Positions 26,684 through 34,065 of a stretch of DNA of 64,000 nucleotides are shown in pieces. Each line of letters begins with the position of its first letter. Position 1 is the stretch's first letter. A model generated the notes under the pieces. It searched no databases. It saw nothing but the letters and a program-made list of their open reading frames with translations, and was not told the origin of the DNA. The DNA is from Blautia obeum ATCC 29174. Its GTDB lineage: Bacteria; Bacillota; Clostridia; Lachnospirales; Lachnospiraceae. The stretch spans positions 875,001-939,000 of the forward strand of contig NZ_CP102265.1 in assembly GCF_025147765.1 (NCBI RefSeq). The letters are read 5' to 3'. Both the position numbers and the translations under genes were made by a program.

Positions 26684-27457
26684 TTATTTGTCATGCAGAA
26701 ACTGTATGGTTTTGCAGATTGTTTCAATGTCTTCATCTGATAAATTTTCGAAATCATCGAGCTGAGCCTGCAATGTCTTTAACATTTCACTTTTAGTATC
26801 GAGTTTGGCTGACTTTTCATGTTGTTGAAAAAATAATGCAGTAATAGTACTGGTAAGGGATCCGATCAAACCAATACCAACTATCATTAATATAGCCGCA
26901 ATAATTCGGCCAATTGGAGTTGTGGGAGAAATATCACCATAGCCGACAGTTGTTGTAGTCACAAAACTCCACCATATACCATCAAAAATGTCCATTCCTT
27001 CAACAAAATGAATTGCAATGCCGCCTGTGATGATACAGAGCAAACTGGTAAATACCATGTATTTAAGTCCATTAATCTCAAAGAAAAATTTTACCCGTTT
27101 GTAGAATCTTGCAAAATAGGCTGATATACGAGCCAATTTTAAAAATTTTAGAGCTTTTAATACTTTAAGAAATTTGAAAACACGGAATATCTTAAATAAA
27201 GAATTAAAAGGTACAATGGCAATTAAATCAAAAATATTTTGTTTAAAGAAAAGTCTTTTATTTTTTGCAACAATAACTCGAACAACGTAATCTATAATAA
27301 AAATTACGGTGATTGCATTGTCGAGCTTAAGTTGAAAATCTGTGCATCCAGTGGTTAAATCACATAAAGCCAGATAAACAGCTACAAGTGCAAGGATAGA
27401 AAATAATAAATCATATATAAATGAAAATTGCGATTTCATATCAATAGAATTTGACAT
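26684..27457 (-). CDS. Voltage-gated potassium channel family protein
   Basis: This 257-residue six-segment ion channel has an S1-S3 region (about 15-85), a lysine/arginine-patterned S4-like helix (KIFRVFKFLKVLKALKFLKL, 89-108), a pore helix and the selectivity filter TTVGYGDIS (filter 170-175), an S6, and a short cytoplasmic coiled tail. The TVGYGD signature is diagnostic of K+ selectivity. It sits on the same strand as the repressor and ImmA, so it is probably transcribed in the lysogen. GGAG lies before ATG 27457. The AT-rich coding and flanking immA duplicate suggest a later insertion. Confidence 0.9.
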   Translation of the reverse strand: MSNSIDMKSQFSFIYDLLFSILALVAVYLALCDLTTGCTDFQLKLDNAITVIFIIDYVVRVIVAKNKRLFFKQNIFDLIAIVPFNSLFKIFRVFKFLKVLKALKFLKLARISAYFARFYKRVKFFFEINGLKYMVFTSLLCIITGGIAIHFVEGMDIFDGIWWSFVTTTTVGYGDISPTTPIGRIIAAILMIVGIGLIGSLTSTITALFFQQHEKSAKLDTKSEMLKTLQAQLDDFENLSDEDIETICKTIQFLHDK

Positions 27458-27480
27458 TAAAATTCTCCATTTCCATTGAA

Positions 27481-27918
27481 TTATTCATGAAATTTTAGTT
27501 CTAAAAGTTTTTGGTGATATCCGGTCATTCTGGATATCTGATCAATAGTAAAATCCCTGTATTCCGCAAGGAATGAATCTGGTAACAGCAGCTCCATTGC
27601 GAACTTGTTGGCTTCGATTTCCTTTTTGGAATTCAGTAAAAGTGTTTTGTTACGAATAAAATAACAATTTTCCTTCCGGTGCAGGAGAGCATGACCAAGC
27701 TCATGAGCCATGACCAGACGTTGTTCGTGTTCCGGAAGACTTTGATTAATGAATATGTAGCGGTGATTTTTCAGGAACATATAGCATCCTTCGAACTGCA
27801 GATCACAAATCTGGTACAGGATACCAAGCTGATCAGCGATGGCAAAAGGGTCTGATGTTCCTGTTTTTCTTTTATAGTAAGAAACAATTTTCTTGATATT
27901 ACGATTCAAGCAATCCAC
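27481..27918 (-). CDS. immA: ImmA/IrrE family metallopeptidase
   Basis: This 145-residue protein has the zinc protease motif HELGHALLH (HELGH at 72-76) and a downstream glutamate-rich helix (KKEIEANKFAMELLLPDSF). ImmA-type proteases cleave CI-like phage repressors after DNA damage, triggering induction. It directly follows the repressor gene on the same strand, and the partnership is typical of ICEBs1-like and many clostridial phage immunity modules. Confidence 0.9.
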   Translation of the reverse strand: MDCLNRNIKKIVSYYKRKTGTSDPFAIADQLGILYQICDLQFEGCYMFLKNHRYIFINQSLPEHEQRLVMAHELGHALLHRKENCYFIRNKTLLLNSKKEIEANKFAMELLLPDSFLAEYRDFTIDQISRMTGYHQKLLELKFHE

Positions 27919-28338
27919 CTACTTTTTGTACTTCTTAGGAGTGTACTTCTCTTTATTTATAATCTTTAATCTCTTCAAAGCAATTTCCAATTCATCCCGG
28001 AATAGCTCTGCAGCTTCCGGACTCAATTCCTCACCGTTGTAGCTTGCAGGTCCATCTTCACCAGAGGTAAGTTTTTCCATGATACTGTCCAGATCTTTAG
28101 CAATATCACGATTATCCTTGGCAGTTAATTCTTGAGGAGCAGAAATATCTTTCCCAGTCATAAGATAATCAATGGTTACGCCAAAGTAGTCAGCTATTTT
28201 TTGCAATGTTTTTGTTGTTGGTGTACTTCGACCAGATTTCCAGTTGCTCAATGCTGTTTGGGTCACGCCGGCTTCTTTTGCAACTTTGTAAGAAGTAACA
28301 CCGTTCTTTTGTAGAAGTTGCTCAAATACTTCGTACAT
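27919..28338 (-). CDS. CI-like phage repressor (XRE family)
   Basis: This protein of about 139 residues starts at ATG 28338, 8 bp after AAAGGAG. The N-terminal helix-turn-helix (TSYKVAKEAGVTQTALSNWK, then TPTTKTLQKIADYFGVTIDYLMTGKD) is followed by a C-terminal region rich in charged residues. It is the probable target of ImmA and maintains lysogeny by binding the operator region to its right. Confidence 0.9.
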   Translation of the reverse strand: MYEVFEQLLQKNGVTSYKVAKEAGVTQTALSNWKSGRSTPTTKTLQKIADYFGVTIDYLMTGKDISAPQELTAKDNRDIAKDLDSIMEKLTSGEDGPASYNGEELSPEAAELFRDELEIALKRLKIINKEKYTPKKYKK

Positions 28339-28567
28339 AAATTGGGCTCCTTTCACAAAGATAGCATACTTTCACAAAAGTTAGTAAAAACACTTGACTA
28401 CTAACGAGAAAAGACGTATTATTTGCTTACGAAAACGAAAGCAATTATAAAAACACTTTCGAATGTGAAATGCTTTCTTTTATAAAATGTGGTAGTTTTA
28501 TGATTGAAAGTATATCACAGCTCGAAAGTAATTGCAAGAGAATATACTTTCGTAAGGAGGTGTAATT
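28339..28567. promoter_or_regulatory. Immunity control region with repressor operators
   Basis: This 229-bp region separates the leftward repressor gene from the rightward Cro-like gene. It carries repeated CTTTC/GAAAG half-sites, for example ATACTTTCACAAA (about 28366), a near-dyad ACTTTCGAATGTGAAAT (about 28456), TGAAAGTAT (about 28504), CGAAAGTA (about 28523) and TACTTTCGTAA (about 28545). This looks like a classic genetic switch; individual operators were not resolved precisely. Confidence 0.6.
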
Positions 28568-28771
28568 ATGTACGAAAAATATAGCTTGTTATTAGAGAAA
28601 GTGAACAAAACATCATATCAGATTTCAAAGGAAACAGGAATAAGCCAAACTGCTTTTTCTAATTGGAAGTCTGGAAGATCAGAACCAAGCTTAGAAAGTT
28701 TAAAACGTTTGGCAAAGTATTTTAATGTACCAATTGAATATTTTTTGTCAGACCAGAAGGAGGCGAGTTGA
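28568..28771 (+). CDS. Cro-like XRE regulator
   Basis: This 67-residue protein consists of a single helix-turn-helix domain (TSYQISKETGISQTAFSNWK, then EPSLESLKRLAKYFNVPIEYFLS). Its recognition helix is closely similar to that of the CI-like repressor, so both probably read the same operators. It is the first gene of the rightward early operon, with TAAGGAGGTGTAATT before ATG 28568. Confidence 0.9.
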   Translation: MYEKYSLLLEKVNKTSYQISKETGISQTAFSNWKSGRSEPSLESLKRLAKYFNVPIEYFLSDQKEAS

Positions 28772-28772
28772 G

Positions 28773-28934
28773 GTGGAGAAAGAAAAACTTATGATACATA
28801 AAGATGCAGAGGAACTAGAAAGGAAAGTTATTCGTTTTGTAGAAGAAAAAGGAATGACAATTTCTAATCTTAGAGACTGCATGAAAGAAGTTGAAGAGTA
28901 TATGTGTAAAAATGCGACTTTAAATAGGGAATGA
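28773..28934 (+). CDS. Small phage protein, helical
   Basis: This 53-residue protein starts at GTG 28773 behind GAAGGAGG (9 bp spacing), one base after the Cro-like gene stop. It is charged and helical (ELERKVIRFVEEKGMTISNLRDCMKEVEEYM). The function is not recognised. A strong hairpin CCCCACA/TGTGGGG follows (28936-28952). Confidence 0.6.
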   Translation: MEKEKLMIHKDAEELERKVIRFVEEKGMTISNLRDCMKEVEEYMCKNATLNRE

Positions 28935-28969
28935 GACCCCACAATCTGTGGGGCCTCATGGAAAACAGA

Positions 28970-29209
28970 TTAGTAGAAACGATATTCATATTCACTGCCC
29001 TGGACAATTAAATACCAATTGCCAACACCGGATACGGTGATGCGAACGGGAGTTCTTGTATAATGACCACCATAATATTTAAAACGTTCGCCTTTTTGAT
29101 ATTTATGGTAGTTTACCGTATCTACTAAAAATACATCAGCAGCATGTTTGAGTCTTACTTCTACAGAAAGTGTACCATTGCTATACGCATAAGGTATTTT
29201 TACAGACAT
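28970..29209 (-). CDS. DUF1883 domain protein
   Basis: This 79-residue beta-rich protein contains the DUF1883 pattern DVFLVDTVNYHKYQKGERFK, then YYGGHYTRTPVRITV and GVGNWYLIV. DUF1883 is known as a stand-alone small protein and fused to TIR domains in some bacteria. Here it is the only leftward gene within the early rightward operon, with AGGAGG upstream of ATG 29209. The function is unknown; a defence link is only suggested by the TIR fusions. Confidence 0.8.
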   Translation of the reverse strand: MSVKIPYAYSNGTLSVEVRLKHAADVFLVDTVNYHKYQKGERFKYYGGHYTRTPVRITVSGVGNWYLIVQGSEYEYRFY

Positions 29210-29301
29210 AAATATTCTCCTCCTTATTTACTCAGGCATGTCAGTGCCTTGTGAATAAAGTATAGGAGACTAAAACATATAAAACAATATGTGCTACAAA
29301 G

Positions 29302-29341
29302 TTCGACTTATTTCGGCAAAATTCGATAAATTTCGACCTAG
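29302..29341 (+). repeat. Four phased 10-bp TTCG repeats
   Basis: TTCGA or TTCGG occurs at 29302, 29312, 29322 and 29332, exactly one helical turn apart, in the 180-bp gap (29210-29389) between the DUF1883 gene and the rightward early genes. Such phasing suggests cooperative binding of a protein. The rest of the gap holds no gene. Confidence 0.6.
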
Positions 29342-29389
29342 GAACCGCAGACAGGCACATTTCATACCATATCACAGGGAGGTGAGAAT

Positions 29390-29533
29390 GTGGGAAAGAT
29401 AGAGTTTATCACCAGAATACAGGTTAATGGTGTAAAAGAGGAGGTATCAGGTGCAAAAGCATCTGAGATTATCCGAGAGCGCGTGGAAAACGCATTGCAG
29501 GCAATGAACTACGAAAAGAGGGCTGCCGGATAA
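29390..29533 (+). CDS. Small phage early protein
   Basis: This 47-residue protein starts at GTG 29390 behind GGGAGGTGA. Content: KIEFITRIQVNGVKEEVSGA then an amphipathic helix. It is not recognised beyond being a typical short early phage gene. A membrane-like segment is absent. Confidence 0.6.
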   Translation: MGKIEFITRIQVNGVKEEVSGAKASEIIRERVENALQAMNYEKRAAG

Positions 29534-29553
29534 AGGCAGCAGGGAGGACAAGC

Positions 29554-29709
29554 ATGAAAGATTTAATAGATTCCATCTTGATCGGAGGATGTGCAAGCTA
29601 TCTTCCATTTTGGATCTGGAACAATGCAGGCGAACAGCTTGCCGGAGCACTGGCACTGATCGTAGCAGTGTACATAGCCAAACGGTGGCATGTATGGAGA
29701 AATTGTTGA
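29554..29709 (+). CDS. Small membrane protein
   Basis: This 51-residue protein has one long hydrophobic segment (LAGALALIVAVYIA) after an amphipathic start. AGGGAGG precedes ATG 29554. It lies in the early operon and its function is not recognised. Confidence 0.6.
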   Translation: MKDLIDSILIGGCASYLPFWIWNNAGEQLAGALALIVAVYIAKRWHVWRNC

Positions 29710-29724
29710 TTAAAGGAAAAAAGA

Positions 29725-29922
29725 ATGAGACTAACAAGAAAAAATCCAAATGGTTCGTACAGGATCCAGATGAGCACACAGAAAACATTAAGGCTGGAAT
29801 GGCAGCAGGAGGAGCTTACGGTATTTGGCGAAGTTGCTAATCTTCTTGGAGCTTATGAAGATCTTGGAACGCCAGAAGAACTGAGAGAACTTATATCAAT
29901 GCATAAAGGCATAAAAAAATGA
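29725..29922 (+). CDS. Small phage protein
   Basis: This 65-residue protein opens MRLTRKNPNGSYRIQ and has a helical C-terminus (GAYEDLGTPEELRELISMHK). This arrangement is common in phage early regions of Lachnospiraceae, but no function is known to me. Confidence 0.65.
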   Translation: MRLTRKNPNGSYRIQMSTQKTLRLEWQQEELTVFGEVANLLGAYEDLGTPEELRELISMHKGIKK

Positions 29923-29957
29923 TCTGTACACTGCAATGTACAGACCAAAAAAATCAT

Positions 29958-30003
29958 GTCCTCCGGACAAAAATCACTATATACATATTACCATCCGGAG
30001 GAC
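29958..30003. repeat. Inverted repeat upstream of rep
   Basis: A perfect 10-bp inverted repeat GTCCTCCGGA / TCCGGAGGAC with a 26-nt AT-rich loop follows a smaller hairpin TCTGTACA/TGTACAGA (29922-29943). It may be an operator, a transcription pause or a replication element. Confidence 0.5.
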
Positions 30004-30112
30004 ATAACGTCAATAGCTTGCAGGAGAAATCCTGTTTTTATTTGACTTTTTTCACGGGGGGAACAGCCCCGTATAGTACTTGATAAAGATATTAAAGTTA
30101 GGACATAAGACT

Positions 30113-30904
30113 ATGGCTACCAGAAGAAAAGAGTACAGATTCCGGAATGGAAAGATCATTGAGATAGAAGAGAATCATGATGGCAATTATGGAGCTCCCG
30201 GACAGAAACGGATAAAAAAGAAAAAGCCTACAGAAGAGCAGATGCGTCTGGTGAATATAAATAACAAAGTGAAGAGATGCAGGCATAAGCTGTTGGAATA
30301 TTTCAATGTTGGCGATTGCTTTGGTACATGGACGTATAGTCAGGCAAACAGACCACCTGATATGAAAACAGCATTGAAAGATTTTCAGAAGGCAATACGG
30401 ATCGTTCGGATAGAGTATAAGAAACGAAACAGGGAATTGTTCTGGATCCGGAATATTGAAAGAGGCACAAAAGGAGCATGGCATATCCACTTTGTGGTGA
30501 ACGAGATTGGAGATACTGCCAGTATTATGCAGAAGGCATGGAAAAAAGGCGGGATCTATGCAGTTGAGATCAGGAATGAACCTAAAGTATACGATGAGGA
30601 TTTTTCAAAGCTTGCTGCTTACATGACAAAAGATGAGCATACAAAGGAAATAAAGAAGGACGGCGCTCCGGCGAAGCCGCGTTTGAAGAAAACCAGTTAC
30701 AACACCAGTCGCAACATGCTGTTGAAAAAGCCTCACGTAGATAAACTGGTGAGATGGAAGAATGAAGTGAAGCCAAGAAAAGGTTATTACATCATATCCA
30801 TTCACGAGGGAATCAACCCGGTGACAGGCTTTAAGTATCGTAGATATACGATGGCGAGATTTCCGGAGCCAAAAAGAAAAGTGCAGTTGAAAAGGAGGAT
30901 TTAA
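30113..30904 (+). CDS. HUH-type replication initiator (Rep)
   Basis: This 263-residue protein contains the HUH metal-binding motif WHIHFVVNE near residues 123-131 and a downstream tyrosine in SKLAAYMTK, the hallmarks of rolling-circle Rep endonucleases that nick DNA and attach covalently. The ATG at 30113 is favoured; the frame extends to a TTG at 30080 without a ribosome site. It sits just before an RNase H-like gene and a DnaA-box cluster, forming a replication module. Confidence 0.82.
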   Translation: MATRRKEYRFRNGKIIEIEENHDGNYGAPGQKRIKKKKPTEEQMRLVNINNKVKRCRHKLLEYFNVGDCFGTWTYSQANRPPDMKTALKDFQKAIRIVRIEYKKRNRELFWIRNIERGTKGAWHIHFVVNEIGDTASIMQKAWKKGGIYAVEIRNEPKVYDEDFSKLAAYMTKDEHTKEIKKDGAPAKPRLKKTSYNTSRNMLLKKPHVDKLVRWKNEVKPRKGYYIISIHEGINPVTGFKYRRYTMARFPEPKRKVQLKRRI

Positions 30905-30906
30905 AG

Positions 30907-31302
30907 ATGCAGGAGGTACATATATTTCTGATCACATCCTCGCATGCTCCAAAGCTGAGGAAAGCCTGGTACCGGTATATCCTGGTGTGCCAGGGGAAAA
31001 TACTGGAGAAGAAGACTGACGTACAGGATGTGACAGGACATCAGCTTGTGATGGAATGCGCGGTTGCGGCACTGCAGAGGATGATCCGGCCGGCGATGAT
31101 CACAATCCATACAGACAGCCATTATCTGGCGAATGGACATGGAAAGATGACTCTCTGGAAATCGGCGGAATGGAAAAGAGGAAACGGTCAGGAGCTTAAG
31201 AATGCAGATTTGTGGCAGCAACTGGAGAGACTTTTACAACCGCATGCAGTCCGGTTCAAAGTTGAGTCTATGCTGCCGTATTCAAAAACAGGCTCTACTT
31301 GA
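30907..31302 (+). CDS. RNase H-like fold protein
   Basis: This 131-residue protein has a pattern like ribonuclease HI: TIHTDSHYLANGHGKMTLWK and then NADLWQQLERLL, the latter matching the VKNADLW signature. The usual first DGS catalytic aspartate is not evident, so activity is uncertain. It lies two bases after rep and probably serves phage replication. Confidence 0.65.
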   Translation: MQEVHIFLITSSHAPKLRKAWYRYILVCQGKILEKKTDVQDVTGHQLVMECAVAALQRMIRPAMITIHTDSHYLANGHGKMTLWKSAEWKRGNGQELKNADLWQQLERLLQPHAVRFKVESMLPYSKTGST

Positions 31303-31436
31303 AAGAAATAGGGAAAAACAGGAAATGAAACGGCTACAAATTGTAACCAGTTGAAAAATGTGGATAAAAAAGTGCAAAAGCACGGTCTACTTGAAAGAAA
31401 TGTGGATTTGTGCATGTGGATAAGAGGGAGATATGT
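31294..31436. other. Probable phage replication origin (DnaA boxes and direct repeats)
   Basis: Two perfect DnaA boxes TGTGGATAA (31359-31367 and 31415-31423), a third close match TGTGGATTT (31401-31409), and a 16-bp direct repeat TCTACTTGAAAGAAAT (31294-31309 and 31386-31401) cluster in the gap between the RNase H-like and pcfK-like genes. This is a natural site for replication start, next to rep. Confidence 0.6.
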
Positions 31437-31931
31437 ATGTTTGATAAATTTGGAGAAATGGACAGCTATAAAGAGATCAATGAGCTGGCCGAGAATTTGT
31501 TTAACGAGGAAGACATGGACAGTATCCGTGAGCTTGCAAAGGAGAACGGGATTCCGGAAGATTTTGTAGCGATGTATCTGGAAGGTATGATTCCGGAACT
31601 GTGCGATTCAACCACGGCAGCAGTCGGAAAACTGGATGCAGAGGCAAAAGAACTGAAATTGAAAGGGCTCATGCTCGACTGGGTGGAATACATCAAAGGT
31701 CTGTGCATGGAAGAACCGATGATGGCGCACCAGGTGAGAAAGAAAGGCAAGAGTTTAACAGGATGTATGGCAGTGCTGCTGAAATATTCGTTTGCAAACC
31801 GGATTACTATAGATAAAAAAATCGTGAAAGAAGCTGGAATCAATGCCAGCAGGGTGGACTTCGGTATACCGGGAACTGCAGAGGCAAAGAAGATGATCCG
31901 AGAATATTACCTGGGAGGCAGCAATAAATGA
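31437..31931 (+). CDS. PcfK-like protein
   Basis: This 164-residue protein has a C-terminal pattern (SLTGCMAVLLKYSFANRITI, then VDFGIPGTAEAKKMIREYYLGG) resembling PcfK, a small protein of conjugative plasmids and phages usually paired with PcfJ. The function is unknown. The start is set at ATG 31437, 6 bp after GAGGGAG; the frame can be read from ATG 31410. It overlaps the pcfJ-like gene by 4 bp. Confidence 0.7.
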   Translation: MFDKFGEMDSYKEINELAENLFNEEDMDSIRELAKENGIPEDFVAMYLEGMIPELCDSTTAAVGKLDAEAKELKLKGLMLDWVEYIKGLCMEEPMMAHQVRKKGKSLTGCMAVLLKYSFANRITIDKKIVKEAGINASRVDFGIPGTAEAKKMIREYYLGGSNK

Positions 31932-34048
31932 AGAAGAAAACGATAGAGAAGATCCCATATCTGAAACTGCCCTCCGTAATCTGTAAAAAAGATGTGAAAT
32001 ATGTCGGGGTGACGGCAGTTAAGGTAATCGGGCATGAGAAGCACCTGTTTCTGGAAGTATACCAGAACAAAAAGACATCAATGGAAACTCCGCTGGTCCG
32101 GATCGTGGTCACGAAAAAGGATTTTGGTACATATTTTCCAAAGGATGAAAGCTGGTCAAAACAGAGGATTAAGACGGGCGGTGGCTGGAGAGGACTGATC
32201 TGGACACCGCCTGAGGATAGCCGAGATACATGGGAGAACGAGAAAAAGAAGAACGTCCTCCAAAGTGAAGATGATATGAACCGGATAAAGAACTTCTGCA
32301 AATCCAGAGTGTGGGACGAAGACCGCTGGTGGGATTATGTCAAGAAAAAACAGGATGATATCACGATCACTGCCCGGAGAAAGATTGAAGAAAGAAAATA
32401 TGAACGTCGGCAGCAGGCATTGAAAGAAAGGATCAGGAATACAAAGCCCCTGCCGGAGAAAAAAATCCTTAAAACAGCAGATGATGTATATTTCAGGAAC
32501 AAGCATTACCTGTACTACAAGAAACGGGGAAGCATGGTACAGATCGCATGCAGTAAATGCGGCGGGGTAACCGATGCGAGATGGAAACCCGGAGAATCCT
32601 ACGAAAGCCAGTTTATGAGACGGGTGGAAGAACCGAGAGAAGGAAACATAGGAAGATGCAAATTGTGTGGAGCTTCCGGAATCTATAAGTGTCAGGGAAA
32701 AGTAAAAGGCAGCCATGAAAGGAAAATCCATCTTTTTCTTGGACAGAAATACAAAGAAAAAGGCATAGTCATGCGGTACCTGGAAGTCTCCAAAAAATGG
32801 ACTCTGGAGATTCTGGCGGGGGAAAATGGTGATGAGATGCATGGTGCCTACGAAGAAATGTCAGGCGTGGAGGTTGCAAGGACATATCTGGCACCGGGAG
32901 AAAATACACAGACAGATTTCCATAAGCATAGCTGGTATTCCGGAGAAGATTACTGGGATGACTGTAATCTGTATGGAAATGCCAATATCACGATACATCC
33001 TGCACCGATCTTGTCAGAGACATACCAGGAACTGCAGGGAACAGCATATCAATACTGTGCACTGAAAGAATACGCGGCAGCAGTCAGAAAGACAGATCCA
33101 AGGATGTACCTGCAAAGATACATGGAGACACCGCAGATTGAAATACTGACTAAGATGGGATTAACCGATGTGGTCACAGAACTGGTCAACTGCAGATATG
33201 GGATTGTAACTGACCAGGACGCTACACGGCCAGATGATTTTCTGGGAATACGAAAAGAACGTGTAAAACAGCTGATCCATACAAAAGGGAATATCCATAT
33301 GTTGCAGATCATGAAAGCAGAGAAAAGACTGCAGAGGATATGGACGGAGGAGCAGATTGAAAAGCTGGCCGAACTGGAACTGACAGGCGGACAGATCGAG
33401 ATGGCAACCAGATATATAAACCTGCAGAAGCTATTAAACCATATTGCAAAGTATGCAGGATGCCAGTATGGGACATTGTGCGGCATGTCAAGCGAACAAT
33501 TGAAACAGACTGCGCGCACTTACATGGATTATCTTGAAATGCGGCTGAGTCTTGGTTACGACCTGAACAATACAGTATACCAGTTCCCGAGAGACTTAAA
33601 GGATGCACATGACAGGATGGCAGCAGAAGCAAACAAGGATAAAGCGGATAAGCGGCTTAAAGAAGCAGAACGGAGATTTCCGAACATCCGGTCAGAATAT
33701 AGGAAGCTCAGGAACGAATATCTTTTCGAGGACGACAGTTATATCATCCGTCCGGCACGGTCGGCATCGGAGATCGTGATGGAAGGCAGGACTCTTCACC
33801 ATTGTGTCGGCGGTGATAATTACCTGCGGAAACACAATGAGGGCGAGAGCTATATCCTGATGTTACGCTTTAAGATTGCTCCGGAAGAGCCATATATCAC
33901 AGTGGAGATCGAATCAAGAAGAAATCGCATCCTGCAATGGTACGGAAACAAGGACTGCAAACCGGATAAGAAAAACATGAAGGAATGGCTGGATAACTAT
34001 ACAGAGCAGTTAAGGAATAAAAAGAGAATGCAGAAACAGACAGCATAA
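31928..34048 (+). CDS. PcfJ-like protein
   Basis: This 706-residue protein has two CxxC pairs in its N-terminal half (CSKCGG near 205, CKLCGA near 240) that could bind zinc. The C-terminal PcfJ domain is marked by MEGRTLHHCVGGDNYLRKH and EIESRRNRILQWYGNKDC. PcfJ proteins occur in plasmids and phages in the replication/transfer region; their biochemical role is not settled. Confidence 0.8.
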   Translation: MKKKTIEKIPYLKLPSVICKKDVKYVGVTAVKVIGHEKHLFLEVYQNKKTSMETPLVRIVVTKKDFGTYFPKDESWSKQRIKTGGGWRGLIWTPPEDSRDTWENEKKKNVLQSEDDMNRIKNFCKSRVWDEDRWWDYVKKKQDDITITARRKIEERKYERRQQALKERIRNTKPLPEKKILKTADDVYFRNKHYLYYKKRGSMVQIACSKCGGVTDARWKPGESYESQFMRRVEEPREGNIGRCKLCGASGIYKCQGKVKGSHERKIHLFLGQKYKEKGIVMRYLEVSKKWTLEILAGENGDEMHGAYEEMSGVEVARTYLAPGENTQTDFHKHSWYSGEDYWDDCNLYGNANITIHPAPILSETYQELQGTAYQYCALKEYAAAVRKTDPRMYLQRYMETPQIEILTKMGLTDVVTELVNCRYGIVTDQDATRPDDFLGIRKERVKQLIHTKGNIHMLQIMKAEKRLQRIWTEEQIEKLAELELTGGQIEMATRYINLQKLLNHIAKYAGCQYGTLCGMSSEQLKQTARTYMDYLEMRLSLGYDLNNTVYQFPRDLKDAHDRMAAEANKDKADKRLKEAERRFPNIRSEYRKLRNEYLFEDDSYIIRPARSASEIVMEGRTLHHCVGGDNYLRKHNEGESYILMLRFKIAPEEPYITVEIESRRNRILQWYGNKDCKPDKKNMKEWLDNYTEQLRNKKRMQKQTA

Positions 34049-34065
34049 AAGGAAGGGAGAACACA

